This document shows, in pieces, positions 38,326 to 47,489 of a stretch of 64,000 bases of DNA (within the stretch, counting starts at the first letter, position 1; each line of letters opens with the position of its first letter). The notes beneath the pieces are model-generated. The model made no database searches and had not been told where the DNA came from. It was given only the letters and a program-made list of their open reading frames with translations. Source of the DNA: Moritella sp. PE36 (GTDB taxonomy: Bacteria; Pseudomonadota; Gammaproteobacteria; Enterobacterales; Moritellaceae); contig NZ_ABCQ01000003.1 of assembly GCF_000170855.1 (NCBI RefSeq), positions 1-64,000 of the forward strand. The letters are read 5' to 3'. The translations under genes were made by a program, and so were the position numbers.

Positions 38326-38391
38326 TTAATAGAAGCGCTTTCCTACTTTCTTTTGGTGGAAAAACCACTGTCTACGAACACGCTTACTCAT
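38326..38391 (-). CDS. Possible small basic protein, 21 residues
   Basis: A short frame encodes a peptide starting MSKRVRRQWFFHQKK and ending GKRFY, rich in Arg, Lys and aromatic residues. AAGGA ends 7 bases before the third of three consecutive ATG codons (38397, 38394, 38391), so I use 38391. No other gene covers this region. The composition would suit a nucleic-acid- or membrane-binding peptide. It is too short for certainty; conservation of the frame in relatives would decide. Confidence 0.3.
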   Translation of the reverse strand: MSKRVRRQWFFHQKKVGKRFY

Positions 38392-38726
38392 CATCATTCC
38401 TTAATTTTATCGTTAGCATATGCTTCTTCACTGTCATCCAGTGCTAACCTACATTTATAACAATTTCAATTTATTAGCTTTATATCAACCACTTACAAAT
38501 ACGACATAGTGGTCTACACACCATTAAACTAGAAATAAATAATAACTTTTCAATCGTTACAGTCGACCTTAATTCAAAAATTAGATCGTGATATAGATTG
38601 GATGTTATATGAACTGATATTGAATAAAATAGCAGTTCCAGCGGCTGAAAATACATCAAACGGCCCCTGAAAATATTAAATTTGCTAATAAAAACAACAA
38701 TCTCATAAAAATAATGAACGAGTGTA

Positions 38727-38754
38727 TTGCTATGAAACTTTAACCATGTATAAT
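38727..38754 (+). promoter_or_regulatory. Predicted promoter of the cold-shock gene
   Basis: TTGCTA (38727-38732), a 16-base spacer and TATAAT (38749-38754). Initiation near 38761 would leave a leader of about 139 bases, the length class of cspA leaders that act as RNA thermosensors. Confidence 0.5.
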
Positions 38755-38899
38755 TCGTCTTAAGAAATTAGGCTAGTTTATATCGGTAGAATGAGCTTTA
38801 GTTGATACTTGTATCTATTATTGTTTTGTATTGTTTATATAAGTTACACCCTGGTTTTTTAACAAATTTTTTAATAACGTACATACAGGGTTTTTTAAT

Positions 38900-39109
38900 A
38901 TGTCTAATACAGTAATCGGTAAAGTAAAATTTTTCAACGAAGCTAAAGGTTTCGGTTTCATCGAGCAAGAAAATGGCCCAGATGTATTCGTACATTTCAG
39001 CTCTATCTTAGTTGATGGCTTTAAAGTACTTACTGACGGTCAAAAAGTTGAGTTCACTGTAGGCCAAGGCCAAAAAGGTCCTCAAGCTGAGAACGTTAAA
39101 CCTCTTTAA
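38900..39109 (+). CDS. CspA-family cold-shock protein
   Basis: A 69-residue single cold-shock domain. RNP1 (KGFGFIEQ) and RNP2 (VFVHFSSI) are intact, with the start [14 protein letters not shown]. It binds single-stranded RNA and DNA and melts RNA secondary structure. The predicted long leader suggests post-transcriptional cold control, but I did not find a clear match to the E. coli cold box. A strong terminator follows about 30 bases after the stop. Confidence 0.95.
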   Translation: MSNTVIGKVKFFNEAKGFGFIEQENGPDVFVHFSSILVDGFKVLTDGQKVEFTVGQGQKGPQAENVKPL

Positions 39110-39140
39110 TAGTTTACTATTAATCGGTTAAACAGATATC

Positions 39141-39169
39141 AAAAAAGGTGAACTTAGTTCACCTTTTTT
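39141..39169 (+). terminator. Terminator of the cold-shock gene
   Basis: AAAAAAGGTGAAC and its exact inverse flank a 3-base loop, ending in T6. Confidence 0.9.
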
Positions 39170-39218
39170 ATTACCTAAAATTTATGACATGTAATGTGGC
39201 ATTAGGTTTAGGTAATAC

Positions 39219-39252
39219 AAAAGCCAATGAGACATCTCATTGGCTTTTTTTA
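39219..39252 (-). terminator. Terminator of can
   Basis: A 14-bp perfect stem (39219-39232 with 39235-39248) with a 2-base loop and T-runs on both strands. It lies about 30 bases after the can stop and could also back up the cold-shock terminator. Confidence 0.85.
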
Positions 39253-39282
39253 TACGTATGACTTCGCGCTAAAATACTTGGA

Positions 39283-39906
39283 CTACTTAGTAATTACTTC
39301 CAGTTGCTTCTCTCTCGAATTAATACTCTCAGTTAAGCTTTTCAATACACCATTACTGATATTAAAAATCCAACCATGAATGGTTAACTCTTCGCCTTTG
39401 CGCCAAGCTCGTTTCACAATGGTGGTATTGCAGACATTTCTAACCTGCTCGACAACATTCAATTCACACATACGGTCAATTTTATCTTCGCCAGTGACAT
39501 CTTTTAACTCGTCCATGTGGAAACGTTCTACATCTTTAATATGACGTAACCAATTATCAATCAAGCCATGCTGCTCATCGCCCATGGCGGCTTTAACACC
39601 ACCACAACCATAATGGCCACACACAATAATATGCTTAACTTTAAGCACCTCGACGGCGTACTGGATCACTGATAAACAATTTAAGTCAGTGTGCACAACA
39701 ACATTAGCAATGTTACGGTGAACAAAAACTTCCCCCGGAGGCAGGGCCATGATCTGGTTTGCAGGTACGCGACTATCGGAACAACCGATCCATAGATACT
39801 CAGGTGATTGTTGTTTAGAAAGTTGCTCAAAAAAGTCAGGGAACTGTTCATTAATCTGTGCTGACCATGCGCGATTACGTTCAAATATCGATTTAATAGT
39901 ACTCAA
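39283..39906 (-). CDS. can: Beta-class carbonic anhydrase
   Basis: A 207-residue beta carbonic anhydrase of the E. coli Can type (220). The zinc ligands C42, H98 and C101 and the D44/R46 dyad fall at the same positions as in E. coli Can (GCSDSRVPAN and CGHYGCGGVKAAM). It interconverts CO2 and bicarbonate, supplying bicarbonate for biosynthetic carboxylations. The start is TTG at 39906, with a purine-rich AGAGAGCG upstream; no better start is in frame. It has a terminator and no operon partners. Confidence 0.94.
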   Translation of the reverse strand: MSTIKSIFERNRAWSAQINEQFPDFFEQLSKQQSPEYLWIGCSDSRVPANQIMALPPGEVFVHRNIANVVVHTDLNCLSVIQYAVEVLKVKHIIVCGHYGCGGVKAAMGDEQHGLIDNWLRHIKDVERFHMDELKDVTGEDKIDRMCELNVVEQVRNVCNTTIVKRAWRKGEELTIHGWIFNISNGVLKSLTESINSREKQLEVITK

Positions 39907-40058
39907 GACTACGCTCTCTGATTATGATAACTACATTTTGAATCCTTAAACTAGCTTGTTTAATCAATATATTCAACTGATAAATAAGTAATCTTCGGAT
40001 ATAAGCCACTGGACTTATGAGTGTCATAATTAAAAAAAACACTGTACAAGCCAGATAT

Positions 40059-40085
40059 AAAAAAGCACCCAATCAAGGGTGCTTT
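40059..40085 (-). terminator. Terminator of nhaA
   Basis: On the minus strand AAAGCACCC, a 6-base loop and GGGTGCTTT run into a T-tract, about 30 bases after the nhaA stop. Confidence 0.85.
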
Positions 40086-40112
40086 AAGTTAAATCACAAG
40101 GTGAGCGCTAAG

Positions 40113-41306
40113 TTATTTAGCGACCTCCGCTTGCTTGGATAGACATGATTTCAGCATGAAGAAACCAACGATACCAGACAGTAATGAACCCAAGATAATA
40201 CCAAGACGCTCATCAAATAATAAGTTTGTACCCGTCTCTTCGAATGCTAGTGAACCAATAAATAAGCTCATGGTGAAACCAACACCACATAAGATGGCGG
40301 TACTGTATAAAGAACACCAGTCCATACCTTTTGGCATTTTTGCAATCTTACATTTAATTGCCAACCAGCATAAACCAAAGATACCAACTTGCTTACCAAT
40401 AAATAAGCCTAACGCAATACCCATCGGCACAGGGTGTAAAATTTGTTCTAGACCAACACCCGATAAATTAATCCCGGCATTTGCAAATGCAAAGACAGGT
40501 AAGATAATAAAGGCAACAACGAAGTGTAGACCATGTTCCATCGACTTCAGTGGTGAATGTGATTTATCTTTTGACTGCATCGGAATAAACAGTGCAAGGA
40601 TAACACCAGCCAATGTCGCATGAACGCCAGATTTCAGCATCGCTACCCACATCACAATACCAACGATGATATACAATGCTTTCGAATCAACATTACGTTT
40701 ATTGAAATAAGCCAACACAGGTATACATAATGCTGTAACAATAAGTGCTGCAACCGAAATCTTCGATGTATAGAAGAAAGCAATAATCAGGATCGCACCA
40801 ATATCATCAAAAATAGCTAACGATGTTAAAAATATTTTCAAACTAACAGGTACACGAGAACCTAATAGACTCAAGATACCTAACGCAAATGCAATATCTG
40901 TTGCAGCAGGGATAGCCCAACCACTTAATGCGGCGGGATCATCTATATTAAAGTAAACATAAATAAGCGCAGGGAATAACATACCACCGATAGCACCAAC
41001 GCCCGGTAGGATAATATTACGACGATCAGATAACTCCCCTTCGACTAATTCTCTTTTTAGCTCAAGTCCAACTAAAAAGAAGAACACTGCCATTAAACCA
41101 TCATTAATCCAAAGTAATAATGGTTTCGCGATCTCTAAACCGCCAAGCTTGATCTCTACTGGAATTTCCAGAAATAATGCATATAAACCTTGTGCAGGGC
41201 TATTAGCTAAAATCATAGCTAATACAGCTGAGAACATTAAGATAATGCCACCCGCTGATTCTAGTTTAAAGAAACTAGTTAAAAATGAATCTTGTGTGTT
41301 GTTCAT
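40113..41306 (-). CDS. nhaA: Na+/H+ antiporter NhaA
   Basis: A 397-residue inner-membrane antiporter with about 12 helices. The unwound-helix and ion-site segments are present: [13 protein letters not shown] holds the D133 equivalent, and [16 protein letters not shown] the two adjacent aspartates equivalent to D163-D164. It exports Na+ for H+ and matters for salt and alkaline pH tolerance in sea water. The ATG at 41306 (MNNTQDSF) has AAGGA upstream; the frame open to 41360 has none. It is monocistronic, without an adjacent nhaR. Confidence 0.95.
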   Translation of the reverse strand: MNNTQDSFLTSFFKLESAGGIILMFSAVLAMILANSPAQGLYALFLEIPVEIKLGGLEIAKPLLLWINDGLMAVFFFLVGLELKRELVEGELSDRRNIILPGVGAIGGMLFPALIYVYFNIDDPAALSGWAIPAATDIAFALGILSLLGSRVPVSLKIFLTSLAIFDDIGAILIIAFFYTSKISVAALIVTALCIPVLAYFNKRNVDSKALYIIVGIVMWVAMLKSGVHATLAGVILALFIPMQSKDKSHSPLKSMEHGLHFVVAFIILPVFAFANAGINLSGVGLEQILHPVPMGIALGLFIGKQVGIFGLCWLAIKCKIAKMPKGMDWCSLYSTAILCGVGFTMSLFIGSLAFEETGTNLLFDERLGIILGSLLSGIVGFFMLKSCLSKQAEVAK

Positions 41307-41858
41307 GCTTGTCCTTATACTTATATATTCATCTATAAATGGTCGCTCAATACAATACAACGCTAGTCCATTACACCAGTATAGAATGAAGATATTTCAG
41401 TATTATCAAATACTATTAATTAAAGAGTAATTATACTTAATGCTATTTAAGGTGCTTGCCACCGTTTCTGTTCATTCGACATAATATGACACATAAAATG
41501 TGGGAATTACACATAAAAATATCAGATACAGTTCTTTAAAATAACCATAAATGGCTAAGTTACATTGCTAAAACAGCTGTAAAACCTATCAAAACCAAAA
41601 ACAAACACAGAATAGAAATAAAATCCTACTCAGAAGGCACTTAATTAGCTACCTAAGGGACGATCTAAATATAACTCAAACTAATATCAGCTGAATTCTC
41701 AACAATGCTTTAAAAAGGCTTTTAGGGTAATTTAATGAAGAATTAAATATTTAAGATGAGTATGAAAAGCAATCAAACGCACAAAAAAAGACCTGTTAGC
41801 ATAAACTAACAGGTCTTTGACGCTAAGCTCGTTGAGCTATCGTAATGACTTATGTGGA
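41307..41858. other. Intergenic region between nhaA and pgl
   Basis: AT-rich, holding the nhaA promoter on the right-hand side of the gene and the pgl terminator at 41783-41818. TGTGGGAATTACACA at 41499-41513 is an inverted repeat one base too short for a CRP site. I see no gene. Confidence 0.4.
41783..41818 (-). terminator. Terminator of zwf-pgl
   Basis: AAAGACCTGTTAG (41787-41799) and its exact inverse (41806-41818) with a 6-base loop; the minus-strand T-run follows. It lies about 40 bases after the pgl stop. Confidence 0.9.
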
Positions 41859-42578
41859 TTAACCGTTAATTAACTTAGCTGCATCCGCATCTAAAAACCA
41901 CTCAGTTTTACCCTGACTTGCTTTTACTTGTGCTGCAGGGTAAGCCAGTGCGGCATCATCATTATCATGAATTTGCTTGATCACTTGTGCTTTACCTTCA
42001 CCCATCACTAAATAGCTAATACGTTCTGCATTTGCTAACAGACGTGCCGTTTTAGAAATACGATACTGTCCTGATTCTGGGTGCTGCGCAATAATTGCAA
42101 TATTTTGCTCATTATAATCAGTTTGACCTGGGAATAATGAAGCTGTATGCCCATCGCCGCCCATGCCAAGCAAGATCCAATCAAAACACGGCAGACCATT
42201 ATTAGCCGGAATACAATCTTGCATCTCTTGTGCAAAACGAACCACTTCTTGCTCTGGCGCATTTTCACCTAAAATGCGGTGAATATTCTCAGCAGGTAAT
42301 GCTACTTGTGAAAATAATAACGCTTGCGCTTCACCAAAGTTACTTTCAGCATCATCAGGTGCTACGCAACGTTCGTCACCCCACCAGAAGTGTAAGTTGC
42401 CCCATTCAATACTTGTTGAAAATGGTGCCTTCGCTAATACTTTGAACAGAAGTTTCGGTGTACTGCCACCTGATAACGAGATATGCACAGGCTTATCTTG
42501 CTTACTGTATTCAACAAGCGAGTTAGCTAATGATTCAACAACTTGTTGAGGTGTTTCAAAAATACGATAATCCATCAT
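41859..42578 (-). CDS. pgl: 6-phosphogluconolactonase
   Basis: A 239-residue lactonase of the DevB/SOL type, hydrolysing 6-phosphogluconolactone in the oxidative pentose phosphate pathway. Family segments seen are SLSGGSTPKLLF near 38-49, WWGDERCVAPDDAESN near 66-81 and LLGMGGDGHTASLFPG near 134-149. It follows zwf by 46 bases on the same strand, so the first two steps of the pathway are in one operon, with gnd and edd absent. ATG codons at 42578 and 42575 are both possible starts. Confidence 0.93.
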   Translation of the reverse strand: MMDYRIFETPQQVVESLANSLVEYSKQDKPVHISLSGGSTPKLLFKVLAKAPFSTSIEWGNLHFWWGDERCVAPDDAESNFGEAQALLFSQVALPAENIHRILGENAPEQEVVRFAQEMQDCIPANNGLPCFDWILLGMGGDGHTASLFPGQTDYNEQNIAIIAQHPESGQYRISKTARLLANAERISYLVMGEGKAQVIKQIHDNDDAALAYPAAQVKASQGKTEWFLDADAAKLING

Positions 42579-42624
42579 GATCCCACGCTACTATATTATT
42601 TACTGAGTTATACTGAGTTATTAC

Positions 42625-44106
42625 TTAATTAATTACTTCTTCGCTAGAAAAGCGCCATTCACGGCCGTCTTTTTCTAACATCTCATCTGCTCGGTTCGGA
42701 CCCCAAGTACCACACTTATATCCAAATAAAGATTTCACTTCTTTTTTGTAATCTAAGATTGGCTGCACGTATTCCCAACACGCTTTAACCGCATCGGAAC
42801 GAGCAAATAAAGTCGCATCGCCTTTCATACAATCCAGTAGCAAGCGCTCATAAGCCGTTAATAAATTATTTTCTTCCAGGCTATTATAATTAAAGCTCAT
42901 TGATACCTGTTGCGCAGTAAAACCTGCACCCGGTTTTTTCAAACCAAAATCCATCTGAATCGATTCATTTGGTTGAATACGTAAGATCAACTTATTCTCT
43001 GGGGCATTTTGACCGAACACTGGATGTGGGGTTTTCTTAAAATGAACCACAATTTCAGTTAGACGTTCTGGCATACGTTTACCGGTACGTACATAGAAAG
43101 GTACACCGTTCCAACGCCAGTTATCAATCATCATCTTCATGCCTACATACGTAGGTGTACGTGAATCTTCATCAACGTCTTTTTCACTACGGTAACCAGG
43201 CAATTCTTCGCCATTTACAACACTCTTTGTATATTGACCAAGTACTAGATTCTCTTTTAAATCTTGTTCTTCAAGTGGACGTAAGCTTTGAATAACTTTA
43301 ACCACTTCGTTACGCATCGCATCCGCGTTAATAACCGCAGGCGGTTCCATCGCAACTAAGGCTAGTACCTGTAACAGATGATTTTGCAGCATGTCTCGAA
43401 CCGCGCCAGAATGATCATAATAACCACCTCGCTCTTCAACACCTAAACTCTCTGCGGCAGTAATTTCCACGTAATCAATAAAACTACGGTTCCAAAGTGG
43501 TTCAAAGAAACCATTTGAAAAGCGGAATACTAATAGGTTCTGTACTGTTTCTTTACCTAGGTAATGATCGATACGGTAAACCTGACGTTCACGGAAACAA
43601 GTATGTAGATGTTCATCTAACTCGTTGGCTGACGCAAGATCATAACCAAACGGTTTCTCAACGATTAATCGTTTCCAACCGTTACGGTCTTTATTCAATT
43701 TATGTTTAGCTAAATTAGTTGAGATGGCTGCATATAGGCTTGGTGGCGTTGCCATGTAATAAATAGCATTGCCAACCGTATTATGCTTCTCAGATAATAT
43801 TTCTAAGCGTTCTTTAAAGGCAACATAACTATCAGCATCTGTCATATCCATCGATATATAATACAAATGTTGACAGAATTCTTCAGCTTGCTGCTGAGAG
43901 ACGCCTTCACTTTTGATTAAATCATTAGTTACTTTCTCACGAAATGAATCATCCGTGAATGCTGTTTTACTCGCACCCAAAATAGAAAAATCTTCAGGTA
44001 ACAGTTCATTGACATAAAGGTGATAAAGCGCGGGGAGTAACTTTCGTTTTGTTAAATCACCCGAAGCACCAAAAATGACGATACTGTTATTCTCAGGTTT
44101 TACCAT
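42625..44106 (-). CDS. zwf: Glucose-6-phosphate 1-dehydrogenase
   Basis: A 493-residue enzyme (E. coli 491), oxidising glucose 6-phosphate to 6-phosphogluconolactone with NADP+. The coenzyme motif [11 protein letters not shown] lies at 12-22 and the active-site signature RIDHYLGKE near 178-186, followed by QNLLVFRF. The start is the ATG at 44106 with AGGAA upstream; the frame is open to 44205 but without a site. It is the first gene of zwf-pgl. Confidence 0.96.
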   Translation of the reverse strand: MVKPENNSIVIFGASGDLTKRKLLPALYHLYVNELLPEDFSILGASKTAFTDDSFREKVTNDLIKSEGVSQQQAEEFCQHLYYISMDMTDADSYVAFKERLEILSEKHNTVGNAIYYMATPPSLYAAISTNLAKHKLNKDRNGWKRLIVEKPFGYDLASANELDEHLHTCFRERQVYRIDHYLGKETVQNLLVFRFSNGFFEPLWNRSFIDYVEITAAESLGVEERGGYYDHSGAVRDMLQNHLLQVLALVAMEPPAVINADAMRNEVVKVIQSLRPLEEQDLKENLVLGQYTKSVVNGEELPGYRSEKDVDEDSRTPTYVGMKMMIDNWRWNGVPFYVRTGKRMPERLTEIVVHFKKTPHPVFGQNAPENKLILRIQPNESIQMDFGLKKPGAGFTAQQVSMSFNYNSLEENNLLTAYERLLLDCMKGDATLFARSDAVKACWEYVQPILDYKKEVKSLFGYKCGTWGPNRADEMLEKDGREWRFSSEEVIN

Positions 44107-44403
44107 GGTTTTATTTCCTAAAGATTTTATCGAAAAGATTAGAATATATCGCTCTAGCCAGTCCGTATTGCGAGTAGATAACAGACTAGGGCGCGGCATT
44201 ATCACTCAAAATGGCCGAAAATTAAAATGGTTTCAGTAATATATCCACCAAATACCCACAAATAAGTACTTGATTGAAAGTGTATTGCAAATTTAACGGC
44301 TTTACACTTTCGAATGAAACAAATAATCGAAAGTTTAGAAAGTGAGACAGGTTAAATCAATGTTAACAGATGTATAAATTATCAGCGTAAATTAAGTGTT
44401 CAG

Positions 44404-44907
44404 TCACTCTAGGCAATCGCCAACTAACTTAATATCAACAGTGGTAATACTCTCATTACTATAACTTGCGATATATGATAACGCACAATCAGTCGACTCA
44501 AGCTTATTCATCTTAATCCAACTAGTTTTGAAGCTTTCGAATTTACAAGTATACATCCCGTCAATCGAGGTTACAGCTTCACCTTCGACAAGTTGTGCTG
44601 TGGTAAGCCCTAAAATATGACATATTTCACTCGGATGAAGCAGTTTACCAGCCACCTGGTAGTACTGTCTTACATCGTATTGAACATAGCTCTGACCATT
44701 AATCGTCTGTTTTCGCGATTCAATATTTGAGGCTGTTTTCAAGGTATCAACGGCGCTAGTCAACTTACCGCGTAAATCATTAAGTACTGCCACTTTAGCT
44801 TCGCGATGTGTTTTTGTATATTCCGGAATAGCGAACATAGCTAAAATAGAAAGCACAGCAATAACAAATGTTAGTTCCAGTAATGAAAAACCCATTTTTT
44901 CATTCAT
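44404..44907 (-). CDS. Type IV pilin-like (prepilin) protein
   Basis: A 167-residue protein with a class III prepilin leader: MNEKMG then the cleavage point and FSLLELTFVIAVLSILA, with Glu at mature position 5. After the hydrophobic N-terminal helix comes a globular part with several cysteines (such as CHILG, YTCKF and the C-terminal GDCLE) that could pair. It may be a minor pilin or pseudopilin, processed by PilD and placed in the inner membrane. No other pilus or secretion genes are nearby, so it is an orphan in this window. AAGGT lies upstream. Confidence 0.8.
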   Translation of the reverse strand: MNEKMGFSLLELTFVIAVLSILAMFAIPEYTKTHREAKVAVLNDLRGKLTSAVDTLKTASNIESRKQTINGQSYVQYDVRQYYQVAGKLLHPSEICHILGLTTAQLVEGEAVTSIDGMYTCKFESFKTSWIKMNKLESTDCALSYIASYSNESITTVDIKLVGDCLE

Positions 44908-45084
44908 TAAAATCTAATACCTTAAAATTTCCAATTAATTCGGCCAAATATTAACACAGCCAAAGGATATAAAAGACTAATAATACAATCATTTTAATGT
45001 ATATATAGTGTTGATTTGATACAGTGAAACAATGTTAGATAGTTTAATTTCACTATCTTAAACGTTTTCTGTTGGAGTTTATAA

Positions 45085-45747
45085 ATGCGACCTATACGCC
45101 CTGCTATTGTTTACTCGTTTCGACGCTGCCCTTATGCAATGAGAGCACGACTTGCTATTTGTTATAGCCAAGTTGAAGTTGAATTGAGAGAAGTGGTATT
45201 AAAAGATAAACCAACAAGTTTATTAGCTTATTCGCCTAAAGGCACTGTGCCCGTGTTGGTTACCCAGGATAAAAAGGTCATTGATCAGAGCCGCGATATT
45301 ATGCAGTGGGCGCTGTCACAAAATGACAGTAATGATTGGCTCCGTAAAAATCAGCCACATTTACAAAAACAAATTAGCTCACTGATCGATGAAAATGATA
45401 ACGAATTTAAAACCATCTTAGATAAATATAAATACGCCGATCGCCACCCAGAATATACTGAAACGGAATACCGTGAACAAGGTAGCCATTTTCTCAATCA
45501 ACTAGAACTGCTGCTGACCTTACATAGCAACCTTATTAGTGACGATGTGAGTCTAGCCGATATCGCAATTTTTCCTTTTATCCGTCAATTTGCAAGTGTT
45601 GATAAAGCTTGGTTCGAGCAATGCCCCTACCCTAAATTACGGGCTTGGTTAAACCGCCACACAAGCTCTGCATTATTTACTGATATTATGTATAAATACC
45701 CGCAATGGTCAGCCGGTGACAAAGCAGTTTATTTTGCATCGACATAG
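45085..45747 (+). CDS. Glutathione S-transferase family protein
   Basis: A 220-residue GST-fold protein. The N-terminal thioredoxin-like domain (about 8-80) has SFRRCPYAMRARLAI with C15 where GSH would bind, then the conserved cis-Pro segment GTVPVLV and the D-Q-S-R-D glutathione-contact run. The C-terminal helical domain ends near 215. The CPYAMR start is like that of omega- and YfcG/YibF-related groups, so disulfide or glutathionyl-transfer chemistry is possible; substrate unknown. GGAG precedes the ATG. It ends in a strong terminator. Confidence 0.88.
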   Translation: MRPIRPAIVYSFRRCPYAMRARLAICYSQVEVELREVVLKDKPTSLLAYSPKGTVPVLVTQDKKVIDQSRDIMQWALSQNDSNDWLRKNQPHLQKQISSLIDENDNEFKTILDKYKYADRHPEYTETEYREQGSHFLNQLELLLTLHSNLISDDVSLADIAIFPFIRQFASVDKAWFEQCPYPKLRAWLNRHTSSALFTDIMYKYPQWSAGDKAVYFAST

Positions 45748-45751
45748 ACAC

Positions 45752-45787
45752 AAAAAAGCCAGACCTCTACTTTAGTCTGGCTTTTTT
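45752..45787. terminator. Bidirectional terminator after the GST gene
   Basis: AAAAAAGCCAGAC (45752-45764) and GTCTGGCTTTTTT (45775-45787) pair perfectly with a 10-base loop. It serves the GST gene and the convergent secreted-protein gene. Confidence 0.9.
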
Positions 45788-45839
45788 CATCTAAATGTTC
45801 TTTGAATTGCATTACTTTTTATTAGCACAAATGTTGTGA

Positions 45840-46235
45840 TTATTTCATTACAAGGTAAACAGTATCATCTTTTTCGTATACTTTAGACAGTTCGTCGCCG
45901 TCACCTAATACCACTACGTTTTGACCCGATTTAGTTTTCGGTTCACCACTCACGACATCAATGATGATAGCAGCACCAATCGCGGCTAATAATGGGTTTT
46001 GATACCAAGCAGGACGTTGGTAACCATTCACGATAACAACAGGTCGGCCACGATAAATAGGAGCTCTGATTACTTTAGCTGGCGCTCTAACTACTTTACC
46101 AGATTTTCCTACACGACCATGCTCTTGACACTGAACCCCACCAGCACGTTTGCAGCCTACAGCTGCGTCTGCAGTTGTAATTGCAGATACGTTAAGCGTC
46201 AAAAATGCAGTGATCATTATAAGTAACTTTTTCAT
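45840..46235 (-). CDS. Small secreted protein of unknown function
   Basis: A 131-residue protein with a clear signal peptide (about 1-24, ending TADA). The mature part is basic at the start, with two cysteines in CKRAGGVQC that could form a disulfide, then an Arg/Pro-rich stretch and one hydrophobic segment (NPLLAAIGAAIIIDVV) that could be a second membrane anchor or buried strand. I do not recognise the family. GAGG lies upstream of the ATG. It lies between GST and udp with terminators or gaps on both sides. Confidence 0.7.
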   Translation of the reverse strand: MKKLLIMITAFLTLNVSAITTADAAVGCKRAGGVQCQEHGRVGKSGKVVRAPAKVIRAPIYRGRPVVIVNGYQRPAWYQNPLLAAIGAAIIIDVVSGEPKTKSGQNVVVLGDGDELSKVYEKDDTVYLVMK

Positions 46236-46392
46236 CGTAAAACCTCAATTGATTTGATGACGAAATAGTACTTGATAATAGGAGGGGGGAATATTTCGTT
46301 TGAAATTTAATTAATCCAAACGAAATATTTAGCCTAATTATTTATAATATAGTTTATATATCAATAACTAGAAATTGTAATAAATGTCACTA

Positions 46393-47160
46393 TTATGCAA
46401 TTAGCATGCGGCGCGCACTATCAACAACGACCTTGATTGATGACATTTCTACCGCTTTCATTGCTGCTTGATCTGGGATCTCTTTTTGCGTACGGTTAAT
46501 GATCACACCGGCTACACAACCTGCTTTAAGTCCTTGGCTTGCACACATAGTAAATAAAGTAGCAGATTCCATTTCAAAGTTTAATACACCCATTTCTTGC
46601 CATTCTTGCATTGAACCTTGGAAACGGCGAGTAACACGACCCGAGAATGTATCGTAACGCTCTTGGCCTGGGTAAAAAGTATCGCTCGATGCCGTTACGC
46701 CCATGTGTACTTTAATTCCTGCAGCATCAACAGCCGCTTTCATTTCTGTTGCGACAGTAAAATCAGCAACCGCTGGAAATTCCATAGGCGCAAAATGCAA
46801 ACTGGCGCCATCAAGACGCACTGATGCTGTAGTGACAATCATGTCACCAACATTAATGTTTTCTTGGATCGCACCAGTGGTGCCAACACGTAAGAAAGTA
46901 TTCACACCAAGCTGAGCAAGCTCTTCAACCGCGATAGATGTTGATGGGCCACCAATACCCGTTGAGCATACAACAACTTTCTTGCCTTCTAGCTCGGCTA
47001 AATAAACTGTGTATTCACGATGACTTGCTAAAAATTGCGGGTTTTCCATCTGCGCTGCGATCTTTTCGACACGAGCAGGATCACCCGGAATAATAGCCAA
47101 TTCGGCACCTTTTAAATCAGATTTATTAATACCAAGGTGAAAAACATTTGCAGTAGTCAT
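46393..47160 (-). CDS. udp: Uridine phosphorylase
   Basis: A 255-residue nucleoside phosphorylase (E. coli Udp 253), converting uridine and phosphate to uracil and ribose 1-phosphate. The phosphate-binding IIPGDPARV, the [14 protein letters not shown] segment and the substrate-binding [10 protein letters not shown] with Glu-Met-Glu are present. The start is the ATG at 47160 with AAGGAATACGCT upstream; the open frame reaching 47256 lacks a site. A good CRP-like site lies about 110 bases upstream, matching the known CRP/CytR control of E. coli udp. Confidence 0.95.
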   Translation of the reverse strand: MTTANVFHLGINKSDLKGAELAIIPGDPARVEKIAAQMENPQFLASHREYTVYLAELEGKKVVVCSTGIGGPSTSIAVEELAQLGVNTFLRVGTTGAIQENINVGDMIVTTASVRLDGASLHFAPMEFPAVADFTVATEMKAAVDAAGIKVHMGVTASSDTFYPGQERYDTFSGRVTRRFQGSMQEWQEMGVLNFEMESATLFTMCASQGLKAGCVAGVIINRTQKEIPDQAAMKAVEMSSIKVVVDSARRMLIA

Positions 47161-47489
47161 AGCGTATTCCTTAAAACTGAGAGAATCATTATAATAGAAA
47201 TCATATAACGATATTAAAATAACGGTAAATATTATAAAACAATCATAATTCAGCATGTATATCTATAAAGTGATAATAATCACATATCTCATACATGATA
47301 GCTTTAAATATCGACATTGCTGGATTTATGAACAACATACAAATGTATTTCAAGTGAAGGTCATTAAAATGCAGCTATCACAATGTTAAAAGCAGCTCAA
47401 ACCTCTTGGGTATTTAAACTTACTTGCTCCATCCTGCTAAGCTTGTTATAACCATTACAGTTCTTCTCTATTTCTGGTATTTCTTACCT
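47161..47489. other. Divergent region between udp and the EEP-family gene
   Basis: This should contain promoters for both genes. Besides the CRP-like site I see no other recognisable signal. Confidence 0.4.
47269..47284. promoter_or_regulatory. CRP-like binding site upstream of udp
   Basis: AGTGATAATAATCACA matches TGTGA-N6-TCACA at 9 of 10 conserved positions and is palindromic. E. coli udp is activated by CRP and repressed by CytR with CRP, so position and neighbour agree. Confidence 0.6.

Larger units (their letters stand above)
38173..38899. other. Long intergenic region between ACBP and cold-shock genes
   Basis: This 727-base gap contains a possible 21-codon gene on the minus strand (38326-38391), an AT-rich stretch with no feature I can name (about 38400-38720), and the promoter and long leader of the cold-shock gene from about 38727. 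Confidence 0.5.

Noticed and set aside
41499-41513. TGTGGGAATTACACA as a CRP site upstream of nhaA
   Set aside because: The half-site spacing is one base short of the CRP palindrome.
44276-44311. 9-bp inverted repeat (GAAAGTGTA/TACACTTTC) as the terminator of the pilin-like gene
   Set aside because: There is no T-run on the right strand, the loop is long, and it lies more than 90 bases after the stop.
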